From the NCBI RefSeq assembly GCF_018860365.1, contig NZ_JAHKPO010000027.1, forward strand, positions 124,797-188,796: a stretch of 64,000 nucleotides of DNA. Reading direction: 5' to 3'. The translations under genes were made by a program, and so were the position numbers. This DNA is from Arenibacter algicola. GTDB taxonomy: Bacteria > Bacteroidota > Bacteroidia > Flavobacteriales > Flavobacteriaceae. A model generated the notes under the pieces. That model did not search any database. It was not told where the DNA came from and worked only from the letters and a program-made list of their open reading frames with translations. The first letter of the stretch is position 1; every line of letters begins with the position of its first letter. Below are positions 25,772 to 36,468 of the stretch, piece after piece.

Positions 25772-28612
25772 ATGAAAATGATTAATTACGAAGAGAATAT
25801 TGAGGTTAAAGGCGCTCGTGTGCACAACCTTAAAAATATAGACGTTACCATACCCCGTGAAAAGCTGGTCGTTATTACCGGACTTTCTGGAAGCGGCAAA
25901 TCATCCTTAGCCTTTGATACCATATATGCTGAAGGTCAAAGGCGGTATATTGAGACTTTTTCGGCCTATGCCCGACAGTTTCTGGGGGGCTTGGAGCGCC
26001 CGGATGTGGACAAGATAGATGGTCTATCTCCGGTAATTGCCATTGAGCAAAAGACAACTTCAAAATCTCCCAGGTCCACCGTGGGCACCATTACCGAAAT
26101 CTACGATTTTCTTAGACTTTTATTTGCAAGGGCCGGAGATGCGTACAGTTACAATACCGGGGAGAAGATGGTTAGTTATGATGATGCGCAGATAAAGGAA
26201 TTGATCATATCTTCCTATAGGGGAAAGAAAATAAATATACTGGCTCCTATCATTAAATCCAGAAAAGGACACTATAGGGAACTATTTGAACAAATTGCCA
26301 AACAAGGTTTCGTTAAGGTAAGGGTAGATGGGGAAATCAAGGATATTATAAAGGGCATGAAAGTGGACCGTTATAAGACCCATGATATAGAGATAGTTAT
26401 TGACCGACTCAAAATTGAGGAGAGTACCGAATTGGACAAACGTATTTCGGAAACTATAAATACGGCCATGTACAGTGGAGAAAATGTACTGATGATTTTG
26501 GAAGAAGGTACGGATGAGCCCCGGTATTTTAGTAGGGATTTAATGTGTCCAACCACTGGAATTTCCTATCCTTCACCCGAACCCAATACTTTTTCCTTTA
26601 ATTCACCAAAAGGCATGTGTCCCGATTGCAATGGGCTTGGACATATTTATGAGGTCAATGAAAACAAAATTTTCCCAAATAAAAAGCTGTCCATCAAAGG
26701 GGGTGGCATTGCACCCTTGGGCGAATATAAAAATTCTTGGGCCTTTAAACAGATAGAAACTATTGCGCAGCGATATAATTTTGAACTTACCACCTCAATT
26801 GCAAAAATACCTGAGGACGCTATTAGTGTATTGCTCTATGGCGGAAAGGAAAGTTTCGAGGTAGACTCAAAATCTTTGGGGGTAAAGCGCCTCTATAAAA
26901 TAGATTATGAAGGCATTTCCAATTTTATCAAAAGTCAATTTAATGAGGCCAACTCCACGTCCATAAAACGTTGGGCCAAGGAGTATATGGACAAAATTAA
27001 ATGTCCAACCTGTGCAGGTACTAGGTTAAAACAAGAATCCTTAAATTTTAAAATAGACAACAATAATATTGCCGATCTATCCAATTTGGATATTGCGGAA
27101 TTGGCGGATTTCTTTAATGGCCTAGAAAAAAAGTTGGAAGGCAATCAATTAAAAATTGCAGAGGAAATTATAAAGGAAATCAAAACAAGGGTCCAATTTC
27201 TTTTGGATGTTGGCCTGGATTACCTCTCCTTAAATAGAAGTAGTAAATCCCTTTCAGGGGGGGAAGCACAGCGTATTAGATTGGCAACCCAAATTGGCTC
27301 GCAATTGGTAGGTGTTCTTTATATTCTGGATGAGCCCAGTATTGGTCTGCACCAAAGGGATAACGAACGATTGATAAAGTCCTTGGAATCGCTCAGAGAC
27401 CTCGGTAATTCGGTTATTGTGGTAGAGCATGACCGCGATATGATAGAACGTGCAGACCATGTCATAGATATTGGACCAAAGGCCGGAAAGCATGGAGGGG
27501 AAATAATTTCGGAAGGTAAGCCTGATGATCTAAAAAACCATAATACCCTAACAGCCGATTATATTTCCGGAAAACTAAGAATAGAAGTTCCAAAAAAACG
27601 TAGGGAAGGAAATGGAAACAGCTTGGAATTATCCGGTTGTTCCGGAAATAATCTTAAAAATGTTTCTGTACGATTTCCCTTGGGAAAAATGATCGGGGTA
27701 ACCGGTGTTTCGGGCAGTGGAAAATCTACCTTGATCAACGAAACCCTATACCCTATTTTAAATGCTTATTATTTTAATGGAGTAAAAGTCCCTATGCCCT
27801 ACAAGAAAATTAAGGGCTTGGAACATATAGACAAGGTTATAGATATTAACCAGTCTCCTATTGGAAGAACACCAAGGTCCAATCCTGCCACCTACACCGG
27901 TGTCTTTAGTGAAATTAGATCTCTTTTTGCCAAAACACAAGAAGCTTCGATTAGGGGTTACAAGCCCGGTCGTTTTAGTTTTAATGTAACAGGAGGGCGT
28001 TGTGAAACTTGTCAAGGAGGAGGTCTTAGGGTAATTGAAATGAATTTTCTTCCCGATGTATATGTTGAATGTGAGACCTGTAATGGGAAACGCTTTAACA
28101 GGGAAACCTTGGAGATAAGATATAAGGGTAAATCCATTGCCGATGTGCTGGAGATGACTATTAACGAATCGGTGGAGTTTTTTGAAAATATCCCCAAAAT
28201 TTATCGCAAGTTAAAAACTATTCAGGATGTGGGACTGGGATATATTTCTTTGGGCCAGCAATCTACTACCCTGTCCGGTGGAGAAGCGCAGCGAATAAAG
28301 TTGGCTACAGAACTTTCCAAAAGAGATACAGGAAATACCTTTTATATATTGGACGAACCAACAACAGGCCTACACTTTGAAGATATCAGGGTATTGATGC
28401 ATGTGCTTAACAAGCTGGTAAACAAGGGAAATACCGTTCTGGTAATTGAACACAATATGGACGTGATAAAAATGGTAGACCATATTATAGATATAGGGTA
28501 CGAAGGTGGTCGAAATGGTGGTATGGTAGTTGCGGAAGGTACTCCGGAGGAAGTAGCCCTTGATAAAAAGAGTTACACCTCAAAATTTTTAAGAAAAGAA
28601 TTAGGTTTGTGA
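25772..28612 (+). CDS. uvrA: Excinuclease ABC subunit A
   Basis: A 946-residue UvrA, the damage-recognition ATPase of nucleotide excision repair. Two ABC-type cassettes: Walker A1 GLSGSGKSS (37-45) and A2 GVSGSGKST in the second half, each with LSGGEAQRI signatures and [12 protein letters not shown] / [12 protein letters not shown]alker B motifs. Three zinc-type CxxC pairs are visible ([16 protein letters not shown], and CETCQGGG followed by CETCNGKR), with the [19 protein letters not shown] segment complete. Length is typical. No LexA-like operator of the 24-kb type is visible upstream, so it is probably not under that repressor. Confidence 0.97.
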   Translation: MKMINYEENIEVKGARVHNLKNIDVTIPREKLVVITGLSGSGKSSLAFDTIYAEGQRRYIETFSAYARQFLGGLERPDVDKIDGLSPVIAIEQKTTSKSPRSTVGTITEIYDFLRLLFARAGDAYSYNTGEKMVSYDDAQIKELIISSYRGKKINILAPIIKSRKGHYRELFEQIAKQGFVKVRVDGEIKDIIKGMKVDRYKTHDIEIVIDRLKIEESTELDKRISETINTAMYSGENVLMILEEGTDEPRYFSRDLMCPTTGISYPSPEPNTFSFNSPKGMCPDCNGLGHIYEVNENKIFPNKKLSIKGGGIAPLGEYKNSWAFKQIETIAQRYNFELTTSIAKIPEDAISVLLYGGKESFEVDSKSLGVKRLYKIDYEGISNFIKSQFNEANSTSIKRWAKEYMDKIKCPTCAGTRLKQESLNFKIDNNNIADLSNLDIAELADFFNGLEKKLEGNQLKIAEEIIKEIKTRVQFLLDVGLDYLSLNRSSKSLSGGEAQRIRLATQIGSQLVGVLYILDEPSIGLHQRDNERLIKSLESLRDLGNSVIVVEHDRDMIERADHVIDIGPKAGKHGGEIISEGKPDDLKNHNTLTADYISGKLRIEVPKKRREGNGNSLELSGCSGNNLKNVSVRFPLGKMIGVTGVSGSGKSTLINETLYPILNAYYFNGVKVPMPYKKIKGLEHIDKVIDINQSPIGRTPRSNPATYTGVFSEIRSLFAKTQEASIRGYKPGRFSFNVTGGRCETCQGGGLRVIEMNFLPDVYVECETCNGKRFNRETLEIRYKGKSIADVLEMTINESVEFFENIPKIYRKLKTIQDVGLGYISLGQQSTTLSGGEAQRIKLATELSKRDTGNTFYILDEPTTGLHFEDIRVLMHVLNKLVNKGNTVLVIEHNMDVIKMVDHIIDIGYEGGRNGGMVVAEGTPEEVALDKKSYTSKFLRKELGL

Positions 28613-28706
28613 AATTAACTGTCAATTAAAGATACTATTTTCTTCAAAACTACATTATAACGTTATGAAAATGGTAGTCTAAATTGATTAAGGATAATAT
28701 TCTAAC

Positions 28707-29393
28707 ATGAGAAAAGAACAGCATCACAAAGGATGGAATGAGATAAAAACAAACGATTCTTGGGCCCTATTCAAGATTATGGGCGAGTTTGTGAACGGAT
28801 TTGAGAAAATGAGCGCCATTGGCCCATGCGTTTCCGTTTTTGGGTCCGCTCGTACAAAGCCAGGGGAAAAATACTATGAATTGGCGGTAAGTGTCGCCAA
28901 GAGTATTGCTGAAGCCGGTTATGGAATTATTACCGGCGGTGGTCCAGGGATAATGGAGGCTGGGAACAGGGGGGCACATTTGGCTGGGGGCACCTCTGTT
29001 GGCCTAAACATTGACCTGCCTTTTGAGCAACATGACAACCCTTATATTGACGGGGATAAAAGTTTGGATTTTGATTATTTCTTTGTCCGTAAGGTTATGT
29101 TCGTAAAATATTCCCAGGGCTTTGTGGTTATGCCAGGCGGTTTTGGAACGTTGGATGAACTTTTCGAAGCAATTACACTTATACAGACCAACAAAATAGA
29201 GAAATTCCCTATTATTTTGGTGGGCTCGGAATTTTGGAATGGATTATTGGACTGGATAAAGGATGCTATGCTGAAAATGGGGAATATTAGTCCCAATGAT
29301 CTGGATTTGATACAAATAGTTGACACGGAAAAAGAAGTGGTGGACATTATAGATTCCTTTTACAAAGGAAATATATTGAGCCCTAATTTCTAA
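28707..29393 (+). CDS. LOG-family protein (TIGR00730 type)
   Basis: A 228-residue Rossmann-fold protein with the LOG signature GGGPGIMEAGNRGA (78-91) and PGGFGTLDE (143-151). Characterised members hydrolyse cytokinin riboside monophosphates or nucleotide monophosphates, releasing the base; in bacteria the natural substrate is often unclear. The N-terminal extension (HHKGWNEIKTNDSWALFKIMGEFVNGFEKM) is usual in Bacteroidota members. It is cytosolic. The following M1-like gene starts 11 bp after its stop and is likely on the same transcript. Confidence 0.9.
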   Translation: MRKEQHHKGWNEIKTNDSWALFKIMGEFVNGFEKMSAIGPCVSVFGSARTKPGEKYYELAVSVAKSIAEAGYGIITGGGPGIMEAGNRGAHLAGGTSVGLNIDLPFEQHDNPYIDGDKSLDFDYFFVRKVMFVKYSQGFVVMPGGFGTLDELFEAITLIQTNKIEKFPIILVGSEFWNGLLDWIKDAMLKMGNISPNDLDLIQIVDTEKEVVDIIDSFYKGNILSPNF

Positions 29394-29404
29394 ACACAAG
29401 ATTC

Positions 29405-32251
29405 TTGAGGAAGTTGGAATACATTCGGAAATCTATTTTATTGTTGATAATTGTATTTATCAATGGTCTTTCTATAGCCCAACATTCCAATAAACTTACG
29501 GCTACCCTGGATGTTGAAAACAAAACCTTCAATATTCAACAGGAAATTATTTACGAAAATAATTCCAAGGACACCTTGGAGTTTATTTATTTTAATGATT
29601 GGGCCAATGCCTATGCCAATAAGAACACGGCCTTGGCCAAAAGATTTTCTGAGGAATTTAAAAAAGGGTTACATCTTGCCAAGGAGGAAGAAAGAGGAAA
29701 TACCAAAATTACAAGTACCGTTGATGATAATTACCAAGGTTTGGATTGGGAATATGCCCCGGGAAGGGATATTATAAAAATTAGTCTGAACCGTCCCCTA
29801 CCCCCCAAAGAATCCACTAAAATATTTATTACTTATAAGGTGAAGTTGCCTTCGGATAAATTTACTACCTACGGATATGATAATAGGGATGGATATTATT
29901 TAAAGGATTGGTACCTCACCCCTGCTGTTTATGATGGAGAATGGCACTTGTATTCCAACAAGAATTTGGAAGATCTATATACGGATATGGCCAATACGTC
30001 CATAGAACTTATTATACCTAAAAATTTATTTGCAGTCTCTAATTTTCATGAATTGGGCAAAAACCTAGAAGGTGATATTCAACATGTTTATTTTCAGGGA
30101 ATTAATCAAAAAAGTGGGGAAATAATTATTAGGCCGTCCAAACAATTTGTAAAACATGTAACGCCGGAGATAACTATTTTCACCGACCTGAAGTCTCCGA
30201 AGTACGATGAAATATCTTCGGGAATATCCATCAATCGGGTATCAAAATATATCTATGAAAATTTGGGCGATTTTCCTCATAAACAATTATTGGTCTCTGA
30301 ATTGGATTATAATAAGGACCCTTTATATGGAATAAACCAACTTCCAAGCTTTATTAGGCCCTATGAGGAACAGTTTCAATTTGAAATGAAGTTTCTAAAA
30401 ACAGCTCTCAATAGCTTTATAAAGGAAACGATGTTCGTAGATCCAAGAAGCGAAAAATGGGTTACCGATGCCATTCTGAACTATTTAATGATCGGTTTTG
30501 TGGAGGACTACTATCCAGATCAAAAACTGTTGGGCAAATTATCCAAAATTTGGGGTGTGCGAAATTTTCATTTGGCCAAATTGAATTTTAATGAACAATA
30601 TCCTCTGCTCCATATGTTGTCGGCTAGAAGAAATATAGATCAGTCCCTCACTACCCCCAACGATTCGCTGGTAAAATTCAATCAAAAAATAGCCAACAGG
30701 TACAAGGCTGGATTGGGATTGGCCTATTTGGCGGATTATACGGGCAAAGAGCATGTAGACCGCAGTGTGAAGGAATTTTACATAAATTATAGATTAAAGC
30801 CATCCACAGCCGCAGATTTTAAATTCATAGTCGTAGAAAACTCTGACAAGGATATTAATTGGTTTTTTGACGAATATGTGTCGACTACCCAAAAGATCGA
30901 CTTTAAAATAAAAAAAGTGCGGAAAATGGAGGATTCGTTGGTGGTCATCTTAAAAAACAAGGAAGGCACCAATGTACCAATTTCACTTTTTGGGATAAAA
31001 AACGATACTGTAGTTTCAAATTATTGGTTTACGGACATTACCAATCAACAAGCCTTTAGAATTCCAAAGAACGGGGAAGATCGTTTGGTTTTAAATTATG
31101 ATCAGACCATTCCGGAATTTAATCAAAGGGATAATTGGAAATCTTTGAACGGCTTCTTTTCAAGTAACAAAAAACTAAAATTCCAGTTTTTTAAGGATGC
31201 CGAGGATCCTTACTACAATCAAGTTTTTTATGTTCCTGTATTGGGATTCAATAAGTATGACGGACTTTCACCTGGCATGCGACTACATAATAAAACCTTA
31301 TTGGAAAGGCCATTCGTTTTTGATCTGGCACCTACCTATGCCCCTAATGAAAAGACTTTTGTAGGCTATGGTAAGTTTAATTTTCGCCAATACCACGGTA
31401 AAAGCGGTTTATACGTTACCAACTACTCCCTAAGGGGATCTACTTCCCATTTCCAGGAAAACTCGCGCTATAGTACTGTGAGTCCTTCTATAGGTTTTGG
31501 ATGGAGGCCCAGTAATCTTTTGCTTAACAAAAGGGAAGCCTTGATATTTAGGTCTATTAGTGTTTTCAGGGACATAGATCCCAATCTTCAAAGTTTGGGA
31601 TTGGAAACGGATCCAGATTATAATGTATTCAACGCAAAATATTATAATACCACCAATAATATAATCAATTATCTGTCCTGGTCTGTGGATGCGCAGTATT
31701 CCGATAAATTTACCAAGCTTGCGTATGAATTGGAATACCGGAAACTTTTTGAGAACAATAGGCAGTTTAATTTGCGTTTTTTCGCCGGTAAGTTTCTTAG
31801 GAATGAAACGGCTGGAAGTACGGATTTTTTTAGTTTTTCCCTTGATAGACCAACAGACTACCTGTTCGATTATGAGTATTTGGGCAGATCGGAAGGATCT
31901 GGAATATATAGTCAACAGATCATCGTTGCCGAGGGCGGTTTTAAATCCAAATTGGAAAACCCCTTTGCCAATGATTGGATGGCAACCATTAATACCAGTG
32001 TAAATATTTGGCGGTGGATAGAAGTTTACGGTGACCTTGGTTTTGTGAAAAATAAAGGATTAAAAGAACGCTTTGTATACGATTCCGGTATTCGTTTAAA
32101 TCTGTTGACAGATTATTTTGAACTTTATTTTCCATTGTACTCGAACAATGGTTGGGAGATATCGCAACCGCAATACGATCAAAAAATTAGATTTGTTATA
32201 ACCTTTAGCCCAAGGACTTTAACCGGATTATTTACAAGGAAATGGTTCTAA
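29405..32251 (+). CDS. M1-like pseudopeptidase fused to a predicted C-terminal barrel
   Basis: A 948-residue exported protein. The start is TTG at 29405; no in-frame ATG precedes the signal peptide (to about residue 25, GLSIAQ). Residues 30-500 follow the peptidase M1 plan: N-terminal beta sandwich, then the position of the GxMEN motif (YGINQLP) and of HExxH, which here reads ALNSFIKETM (336-343) with no zinc-binding His. The downstream VTDAILNYLM also lacks the usual NEG Glu. It should therefore be catalytically dead. The last 330 residues are beta-rich with many aromatic strand patterns and end in FTRKWF, compatible with an outer-membrane barrel. Family function unknown. It lies 11 bp behind the LOG gene. 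Confidence 0.8.
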   Translation: MRKLEYIRKSILLLIIVFINGLSIAQHSNKLTATLDVENKTFNIQQEIIYENNSKDTLEFIYFNDWANAYANKNTALAKRFSEEFKKGLHLAKEEERGNTKITSTVDDNYQGLDWEYAPGRDIIKISLNRPLPPKESTKIFITYKVKLPSDKFTTYGYDNRDGYYLKDWYLTPAVYDGEWHLYSNKNLEDLYTDMANTSIELIIPKNLFAVSNFHELGKNLEGDIQHVYFQGINQKSGEIIIRPSKQFVKHVTPEITIFTDLKSPKYDEISSGISINRVSKYIYENLGDFPHKQLLVSELDYNKDPLYGINQLPSFIRPYEEQFQFEMKFLKTALNSFIKETMFVDPRSEKWVTDAILNYLMIGFVEDYYPDQKLLGKLSKIWGVRNFHLAKLNFNEQYPLLHMLSARRNIDQSLTTPNDSLVKFNQKIANRYKAGLGLAYLADYTGKEHVDRSVKEFYINYRLKPSTAADFKFIVVENSDKDINWFFDEYVSTTQKIDFKIKKVRKMEDSLVVILKNKEGTNVPISLFGIKNDTVVSNYWFTDITNQQAFRIPKNGEDRLVLNYDQTIPEFNQRDNWKSLNGFFSSNKKLKFQFFKDAEDPYYNQVFYVPVLGFNKYDGLSPGMRLHNKTLLERPFVFDLAPTYAPNEKTFVGYGKFNFRQYHGKSGLYVTNYSLRGSTSHFQENSRYSTVSPSIGFGWRPSNLLLNKREALIFRSISVFRDIDPNLQSLGLETDPDYNVFNAKYYNTTNNIINYLSWSVDAQYSDKFTKLAYELEYRKLFENNRQFNLRFFAGKFLRNETAGSTDFFSFSLDRPTDYLFDYEYLGRSEGSGIYSQQIIVAEGGFKSKLENPFANDWMATINTSVNIWRWIEVYGDLGFVKNKGLKERFVYDSGIRLNLLTDYFELYFPLYSNNGWEISQPQYDQKIRFVITFSPRTLTGLFTRKWF

Positions 32252-32361
32252 ATTATTAATATATTCTCAAATATCGAATCTATTTTTACGATATTCTTAT
32301 TTTTTAAAAATACACTTCGATATTCTTTAAAGAATTATTAATTATTATCCTCTGCCATAGG

Positions 32362-32392
32362 TTGCAAAAACCATATTGATTTGATATTTTTG
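32362..32392 (+). promoter_or_regulatory. Promoter of the E1 alpha/beta gene
   Basis: A perfect Bacteroidota-type box TATTTTTG (32385-32392) with a TTG at 32362-32364, 20 bp upstream. The gap is inside the usual range between the -33 and -7 elements. The ATG follows about 21 bp after the box. Confidence 0.55.
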
Positions 32393-32413
32393 CGATAAAC
32401 CATCAATAGCGTA

Positions 32414-34825
32414 ATGAATATAGATTCCGAAGCAAGCAACGATATTTCATTTGACGATTTTCAATTACAAATATTGAAGGACTATGAAATTGCAGTTACG
32501 AGCAGGGAATGTAGCCTATTGGGTAGAAGGGAAGTTCTGACCGGAAAGGCTAAATTTGGAATTTTCGGGGATGGTAAGGAGCTTCCGCAATTGGCCATGG
32601 CCAGATCTTTCAGGGATGGCGATTTTAGGAGCGGCTATTACAGGGATCAAACGTTTATGATGGCTTTGGGGCTTCTTACGCCTAAGGAATTTTTCCATGG
32701 ACTATATGCCACTACCGATATAACCAAAGAAACCATGAGTGCCGGTAGGCAAATGGGAGGTCACTTTACCACCTATAGTATAAATGAAGATGGCAGTTGG
32801 AGAGACCTCACCAAACAAAAGAATAGCAGCGCCGATATTTCCTGTACTGCAGGACAAATGCCAAGATTGCTAGGTTTGGCCCAGGCATCTAAAATATATA
32901 GGAACGTTAAAGTTAAACACAGTTCCAAATTTTCCGATAATGGCAATGAAGTAGCCTGGGGAACCATTGGTAATGCCAGTACTAGTGAAGGCGTTTTTTT
33001 TGAAACCATAAACGCCGCCGGGGTATTGCAAGTGCCCATGGTGATAAGTATATGGGATGACAACTATGGTATTTCCGTACATGCAAAACACCAGACTACC
33101 AAGGAAGATATATCAAAAGTTCTAGTCGGTTTTCAACGGGACAAGGACCATAAGGGCTATGAAATTTTAAAAGTTAAGGGTTGGGATTATACGGCCTTGA
33201 TCCATGCTTATGAAAATGCCTCTGATATTGCCAGGGACGAACATGTTCCTGTTATAATCCACATAACCGAACTAACGCAACCGCAGGGACATTCTACCTC
33301 GGGTTCACATGAGCGTTATAAAAGTGAGGAACGTTTGCAATGGGAAAAGGAAAATGACTGTAATAAGCGATACAGGGAATGGATATTGGAAAACAAAATT
33401 TCCACGGAAGAAGAGTTAAAATCGCTTGAAAAGAATATTAAAAGACAGGTTCGAAGCGCCCGCAAAGAGGCGTGGGAAGAGTTTTTGACACCCCATAAGG
33501 AGCAAAAAAGTATATTGGTGAACTTATTGGAAAATGCTGCCAACTCCAGTATGAACAAACTTTTTATCACCAAATTAAAAAACGATCTGATCGCCATTGA
33601 AGAGCCTATAAAAAAGGATATGGCTTCCAAAGCCAGAAAGGCGATGCGATATTTGTTGGGCGAAAGCAGCAAAGAAAAAGATCTTTTGGCTGCTTGGACC
33701 AAGAATTTTTTAGAGGAATCCCAAACCAAGTTCAGTTCCCATCTGTACAACGAACAAAGCAATAATGCCTTGAGTGTTCCTGAGGTTGTCCCTACTTATG
33801 ATGCAGATCCCGAGCAAGTGGATGGAAGAATTATCCTTAGGGACAATTTTGATTCTCTTTTTGAAAGATATTCCCAAGCATTGATTTTTGGGGAAGACAG
33901 TGGAACCATAGGAGATGTAAACCAGGGCTTGGAAGGATTGCAAAAGAAATATGGGGAACTCCGGGTGGCCGATGTTGGAATTAGGGAGGCAAGTATAATT
34001 GGACAAGGTATAGGAATGGCGCTGCGAGGATTACGACCCATTGCGGAAATTCAATATTTGGATTATATTTTCTATGCCCTTTTTACATTGACCGATGATC
34101 TGGCCACACTGCTCTACAGGACCGTTGGGAAACAAAGGGCTCCATTGATAGTGAGGACCCGTGGGCACCGATTGGAAGGGATATGGCATTCTGGTTCACA
34201 AATGGGTGGGTTGATCCACTTATTGCGGGGTATGTATATTTTAGTGCCAAGAAATATGACAAAGGCTGCAGGTTTTTACAATACCCTTATGAAAGGAAAC
34301 GAGCCGGCATTGTTGATCGAGAGTTTAAATGGGTATCGATTAAAAGAGCCCAAACCAAATAACCTTGGGGATATATGTACACCGATCGGAATTGTTGAAG
34401 TAGTTAGAACTGGAGCGGATATTACTTTACTTTCCTATGGCTCTACCTTAAGAATAGTGATGCAGGCAGCTGAAGAACTTAAAGAAGTGGGTATCGATGC
34501 CGAAGTTGTGGATGCCCAAAGTTTATTGCCGTTCGATTTACGTCAGGACGTACTTAAGAGTATTAAAAAAACTAGTAGGTTGTTGGTTATAGACGAAGAT
34601 GTTCCAGGAGGCTGCTCCGCCTATTTAACACATGAAATTATTGAGAAACAGGGAGCGTATAAATATTTGGACAGTGCACCCCAAACACTTACTGCAAAGG
34701 CACATAGACCGGCTTATGCCACAGATGGAGACTACTTTTCCAAACCTAACTCCGAGGATATATTTGAAAAGGTATATTCTATAATGCACGAATCAAATCC
34801 TTCTGATTTTCCTAAATTGAGATAG
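32414..34825 (+). CDS. Fused alpha/beta 2-oxoacid dehydrogenase E1 (branched-chain type)
   Basis: An 803-residue thiamine-diphosphate enzyme that joins both E1 subunits. Alpha part (about 1-370): YYRDQTFMMALG, MSAGRQMGGHFT, the TPP-binding region GNASTSEGVFFETINAAG with WDDNYGISV. Beta part (about 480-800): FGEDSGTIGDVNQG, GIREASIIGQGIGMALRGLRPIAEIQYLDYIF, and the late ALLIESLNGYRL and SYGSTLRIVMQAAEEL. The order alpha then beta and the 2-oxoisovalerate-type motifs point to the branched-chain complex that forms acyl-CoA for iso-fatty acids or amino-acid breakdown. E2 and E3 genes are not in the window. Fused forms of this kind are usual in Bacteroidota. A promoter is at 32362-32392. Confidence 0.88.
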   Translation: MNIDSEASNDISFDDFQLQILKDYEIAVTSRECSLLGRREVLTGKAKFGIFGDGKELPQLAMARSFRDGDFRSGYYRDQTFMMALGLLTPKEFFHGLYATTDITKETMSAGRQMGGHFTTYSINEDGSWRDLTKQKNSSADISCTAGQMPRLLGLAQASKIYRNVKVKHSSKFSDNGNEVAWGTIGNASTSEGVFFETINAAGVLQVPMVISIWDDNYGISVHAKHQTTKEDISKVLVGFQRDKDHKGYEILKVKGWDYTALIHAYENASDIARDEHVPVIIHITELTQPQGHSTSGSHERYKSEERLQWEKENDCNKRYREWILENKISTEEELKSLEKNIKRQVRSARKEAWEEFLTPHKEQKSILVNLLENAANSSMNKLFITKLKNDLIAIEEPIKKDMASKARKAMRYLLGESSKEKDLLAAWTKNFLEESQTKFSSHLYNEQSNNALSVPEVVPTYDADPEQVDGRIILRDNFDSLFERYSQALIFGEDSGTIGDVNQGLEGLQKKYGELRVADVGIREASIIGQGIGMALRGLRPIAEIQYLDYIFYALFTLTDDLATLLYRTVGKQRAPLIVRTRGHRLEGIWHSGSQMGGLIHLLRGMYILVPRNMTKAAGFYNTLMKGNEPALLIESLNGYRLKEPKPNNLGDICTPIGIVEVVRTGADITLLSYGSTLRIVMQAAEELKEVGIDAEVVDAQSLLPFDLRQDVLKSIKKTSRLLVIDEDVPGGCSAYLTHEIIEKQGAYKYLDSAPQTLTAKAHRPAYATDGDYFSKPNSEDIFEKVYSIMHESNPSDFPKLR

Positions 34826-34950
34826 CTGTAACGCCCTTTTCAAGGTTTTTAAAAATAATTGGACAATCAAAATTCCTTTTGTTTTTAAAAAACTAATGGT
34901 TACTTTTAGTGGCTTTAAATCTATTAATTTTTTAAAACCTATTTCCCCCA

Positions 34951-35313
34951 ATGAAAGACCTAGGCCTACTATTTCTTCGGATTTCTTCCGCTATTGTAAT
35001 GATTACCCACGGACTACCTAAATTTCAAAAACTGATTGGCGGTAATTTTGAATTTGGAGATCCCATTGGAATTGGCGCCGCCCCTTCCCTATTTCTTGCG
35101 GTTATAGGGGAATTTATTTGTCCAATCTTGATTATTGTTGGTTTTAAAACACGTTGGGCAACAGTTCCTACTATAATAACCATGTTGGTTGCAGCATTGA
35201 TCGTTCACGGAGCTGATCCTTTCCCTGTAAAAGAAAAGGCCGTTTTATTTTTGGTTGCCTTTATCTCAATACTTATGCTGGGGCCTGGAAAATATAGCCT
35301 AGATAAGAAGTAA
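34951..35313 (+). CDS. DoxX-family membrane protein
   Basis: A 120-residue protein of four hydrophobic helices, with the DoxX pattern LGLLFLRISSAIVMITHGLPKFQKLIGG and PSLFLAVIGEFICPILIIVGF. DoxX members are quinone- or redox-linked membrane proteins in some species, but most have no defined role. It follows the E1 gene by 125 bp on the same strand and may be on the same or a separate transcript. Confidence 0.85.
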   Translation: MKDLGLLFLRISSAIVMITHGLPKFQKLIGGNFEFGDPIGIGAAPSLFLAVIGEFICPILIIVGFKTRWATVPTIITMLVAALIVHGADPFPVKEKAVLFLVAFISILMLGPGKYSLDKK

Positions 35314-35443
35314 ATATTACTGCAATAATTCTGTTACTGCCCAAGGCCTTTCGGTCCTTGCGATCTATGGTACGCGATTTATTCCATGTGGACACATTTT
35401 GGAATATTTTTCTTGCTCCTGTGCCACTCAACCTTGAATGGGA

Positions 35444-36442
35444 TTAGAATATTTTGATCAATAATTCTTTTAGTAAGTCCGCCTGTGAAATGTTGGATCC
35501 CACACCTTTGCCCTTAACATCCAATTCCCTTAAACTGGAAATAATTTCACTAACGCGTCTCATGGGATAATTTCTTGCCGCTGTCTGAATTTCAGAAACA
35601 AAAAATGGTCTTATGCCCAGGGCGGTGGAAACGCTCTTAGGGGAGTGATCCTTTAAGCCGTGATACGAAAGCAATTGTATAAAAAAAGAGTACAAAAGGG
35701 TTATTGTTAGAACGAACGGATTGTCCTTTGGATTCTGGGCAAAATAATTGACAATTCTAGTTGCTTTTTCAACGTCTCTCTCCCCTATTGCTTTTTTAAG
35801 TTCAAAATTGTTGTAATCCTTACTAATTCCAATATTGGATTCAATGGCTTCCGGGTTGATCTCAACTCCTTTTGGGACAACCAAACACAATTTCTCGAGT
35901 TCCTTATCTATCTTGCCCAAATCGGTGCCAAGAAACTCGACCAATAAATTGGCCGCCTTAAAAGTAATGCCGTAGCCTCGAGAATGCAGGGATTTTTTAA
36001 TCCAATCCCCTACTTGATTTTCATATAGCTTTTTGCCTTCAAATATTACCCCCGATTTTTTAATGGATTTATATAACTTCTTACGTTTATCCAGCTTATT
36101 GTATTTATAACATAATACCAATATTGTGGAAGGTTGGGGCTGATCGGCATAGGAAACAAGGTTTTCTATGGTACGGGATAGATGTTGCGCCTCCTTAACA
36201 ATGACCACTTGGCGCTCCGCCATCATGGGATATCTCTTGGCATTGCTCACGATGTCCTCAATCGTAATTTCCTTACCATATAGGATAACCTGATTAAATC
36301 CCCGTTCCTCCTCCGTTAGGACACTTTTTTCAATATACTCCGCTATCTTATCAATATAGTAAGGTTCTTCACCTGTCAGAAAATATATTGGTGCTATATC
36401 CCCTTTTTTTATATTGCTTACAATTTGTTTTACCTCATCCAT
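35444..36442 (-). CDS. holA: DNA polymerase III subunit delta
   Basis: A 332-residue clamp-loader subunit: N-terminal AAA+-like part (YFLTGEEPYYIDKIAEYIE, then the YPMMAERQVVIVKEAQHL region with the delta-type basic loop), middle SGVIFEGKKLYENQVGDWIKKSL, and the C-terminal helical collar (LITLLYSFFIQLL type and KGVGSNISQADLLKELLIKIF). Delta opens the sliding clamp and loads it with gamma and delta-prime. It has no canonical Walker A, as expected of delta. It is cytosolic and starts 26 bp from the divergent HsdR-N gene. Length and domain order are normal for the family. Confidence 0.92.
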   Translation of the reverse strand: MDEVKQIVSNIKKGDIAPIYFLTGEEPYYIDKIAEYIEKSVLTEEERGFNQVILYGKEITIEDIVSNAKRYPMMAERQVVIVKEAQHLSRTIENLVSYADQPQPSTILVLCYKYNKLDKRKKLYKSIKKSGVIFEGKKLYENQVGDWIKKSLHSRGYGITFKAANLLVEFLGTDLGKIDKELEKLCLVVPKGVEINPEAIESNIGISKDYNNFELKKAIGERDVEKATRIVNYFAQNPKDNPFVLTITLLYSFFIQLLSYHGLKDHSPKSVSTALGIRPFFVSEIQTAARNYPMRRVSEIISSLRELDVKGKGVGSNISQADLLKELLIKIF

Positions 36443-36468
36443 CTAAAAAAAATCATCAACTTTGCACA

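Noticed and set aside
29405..29407. TTG at 29405 as a sequencing artefact rather than a start
   Set aside because: Signal peptide begins just after it and no ATG exists in frame upstream; TTG start is the simplest explanation, as at 58447.
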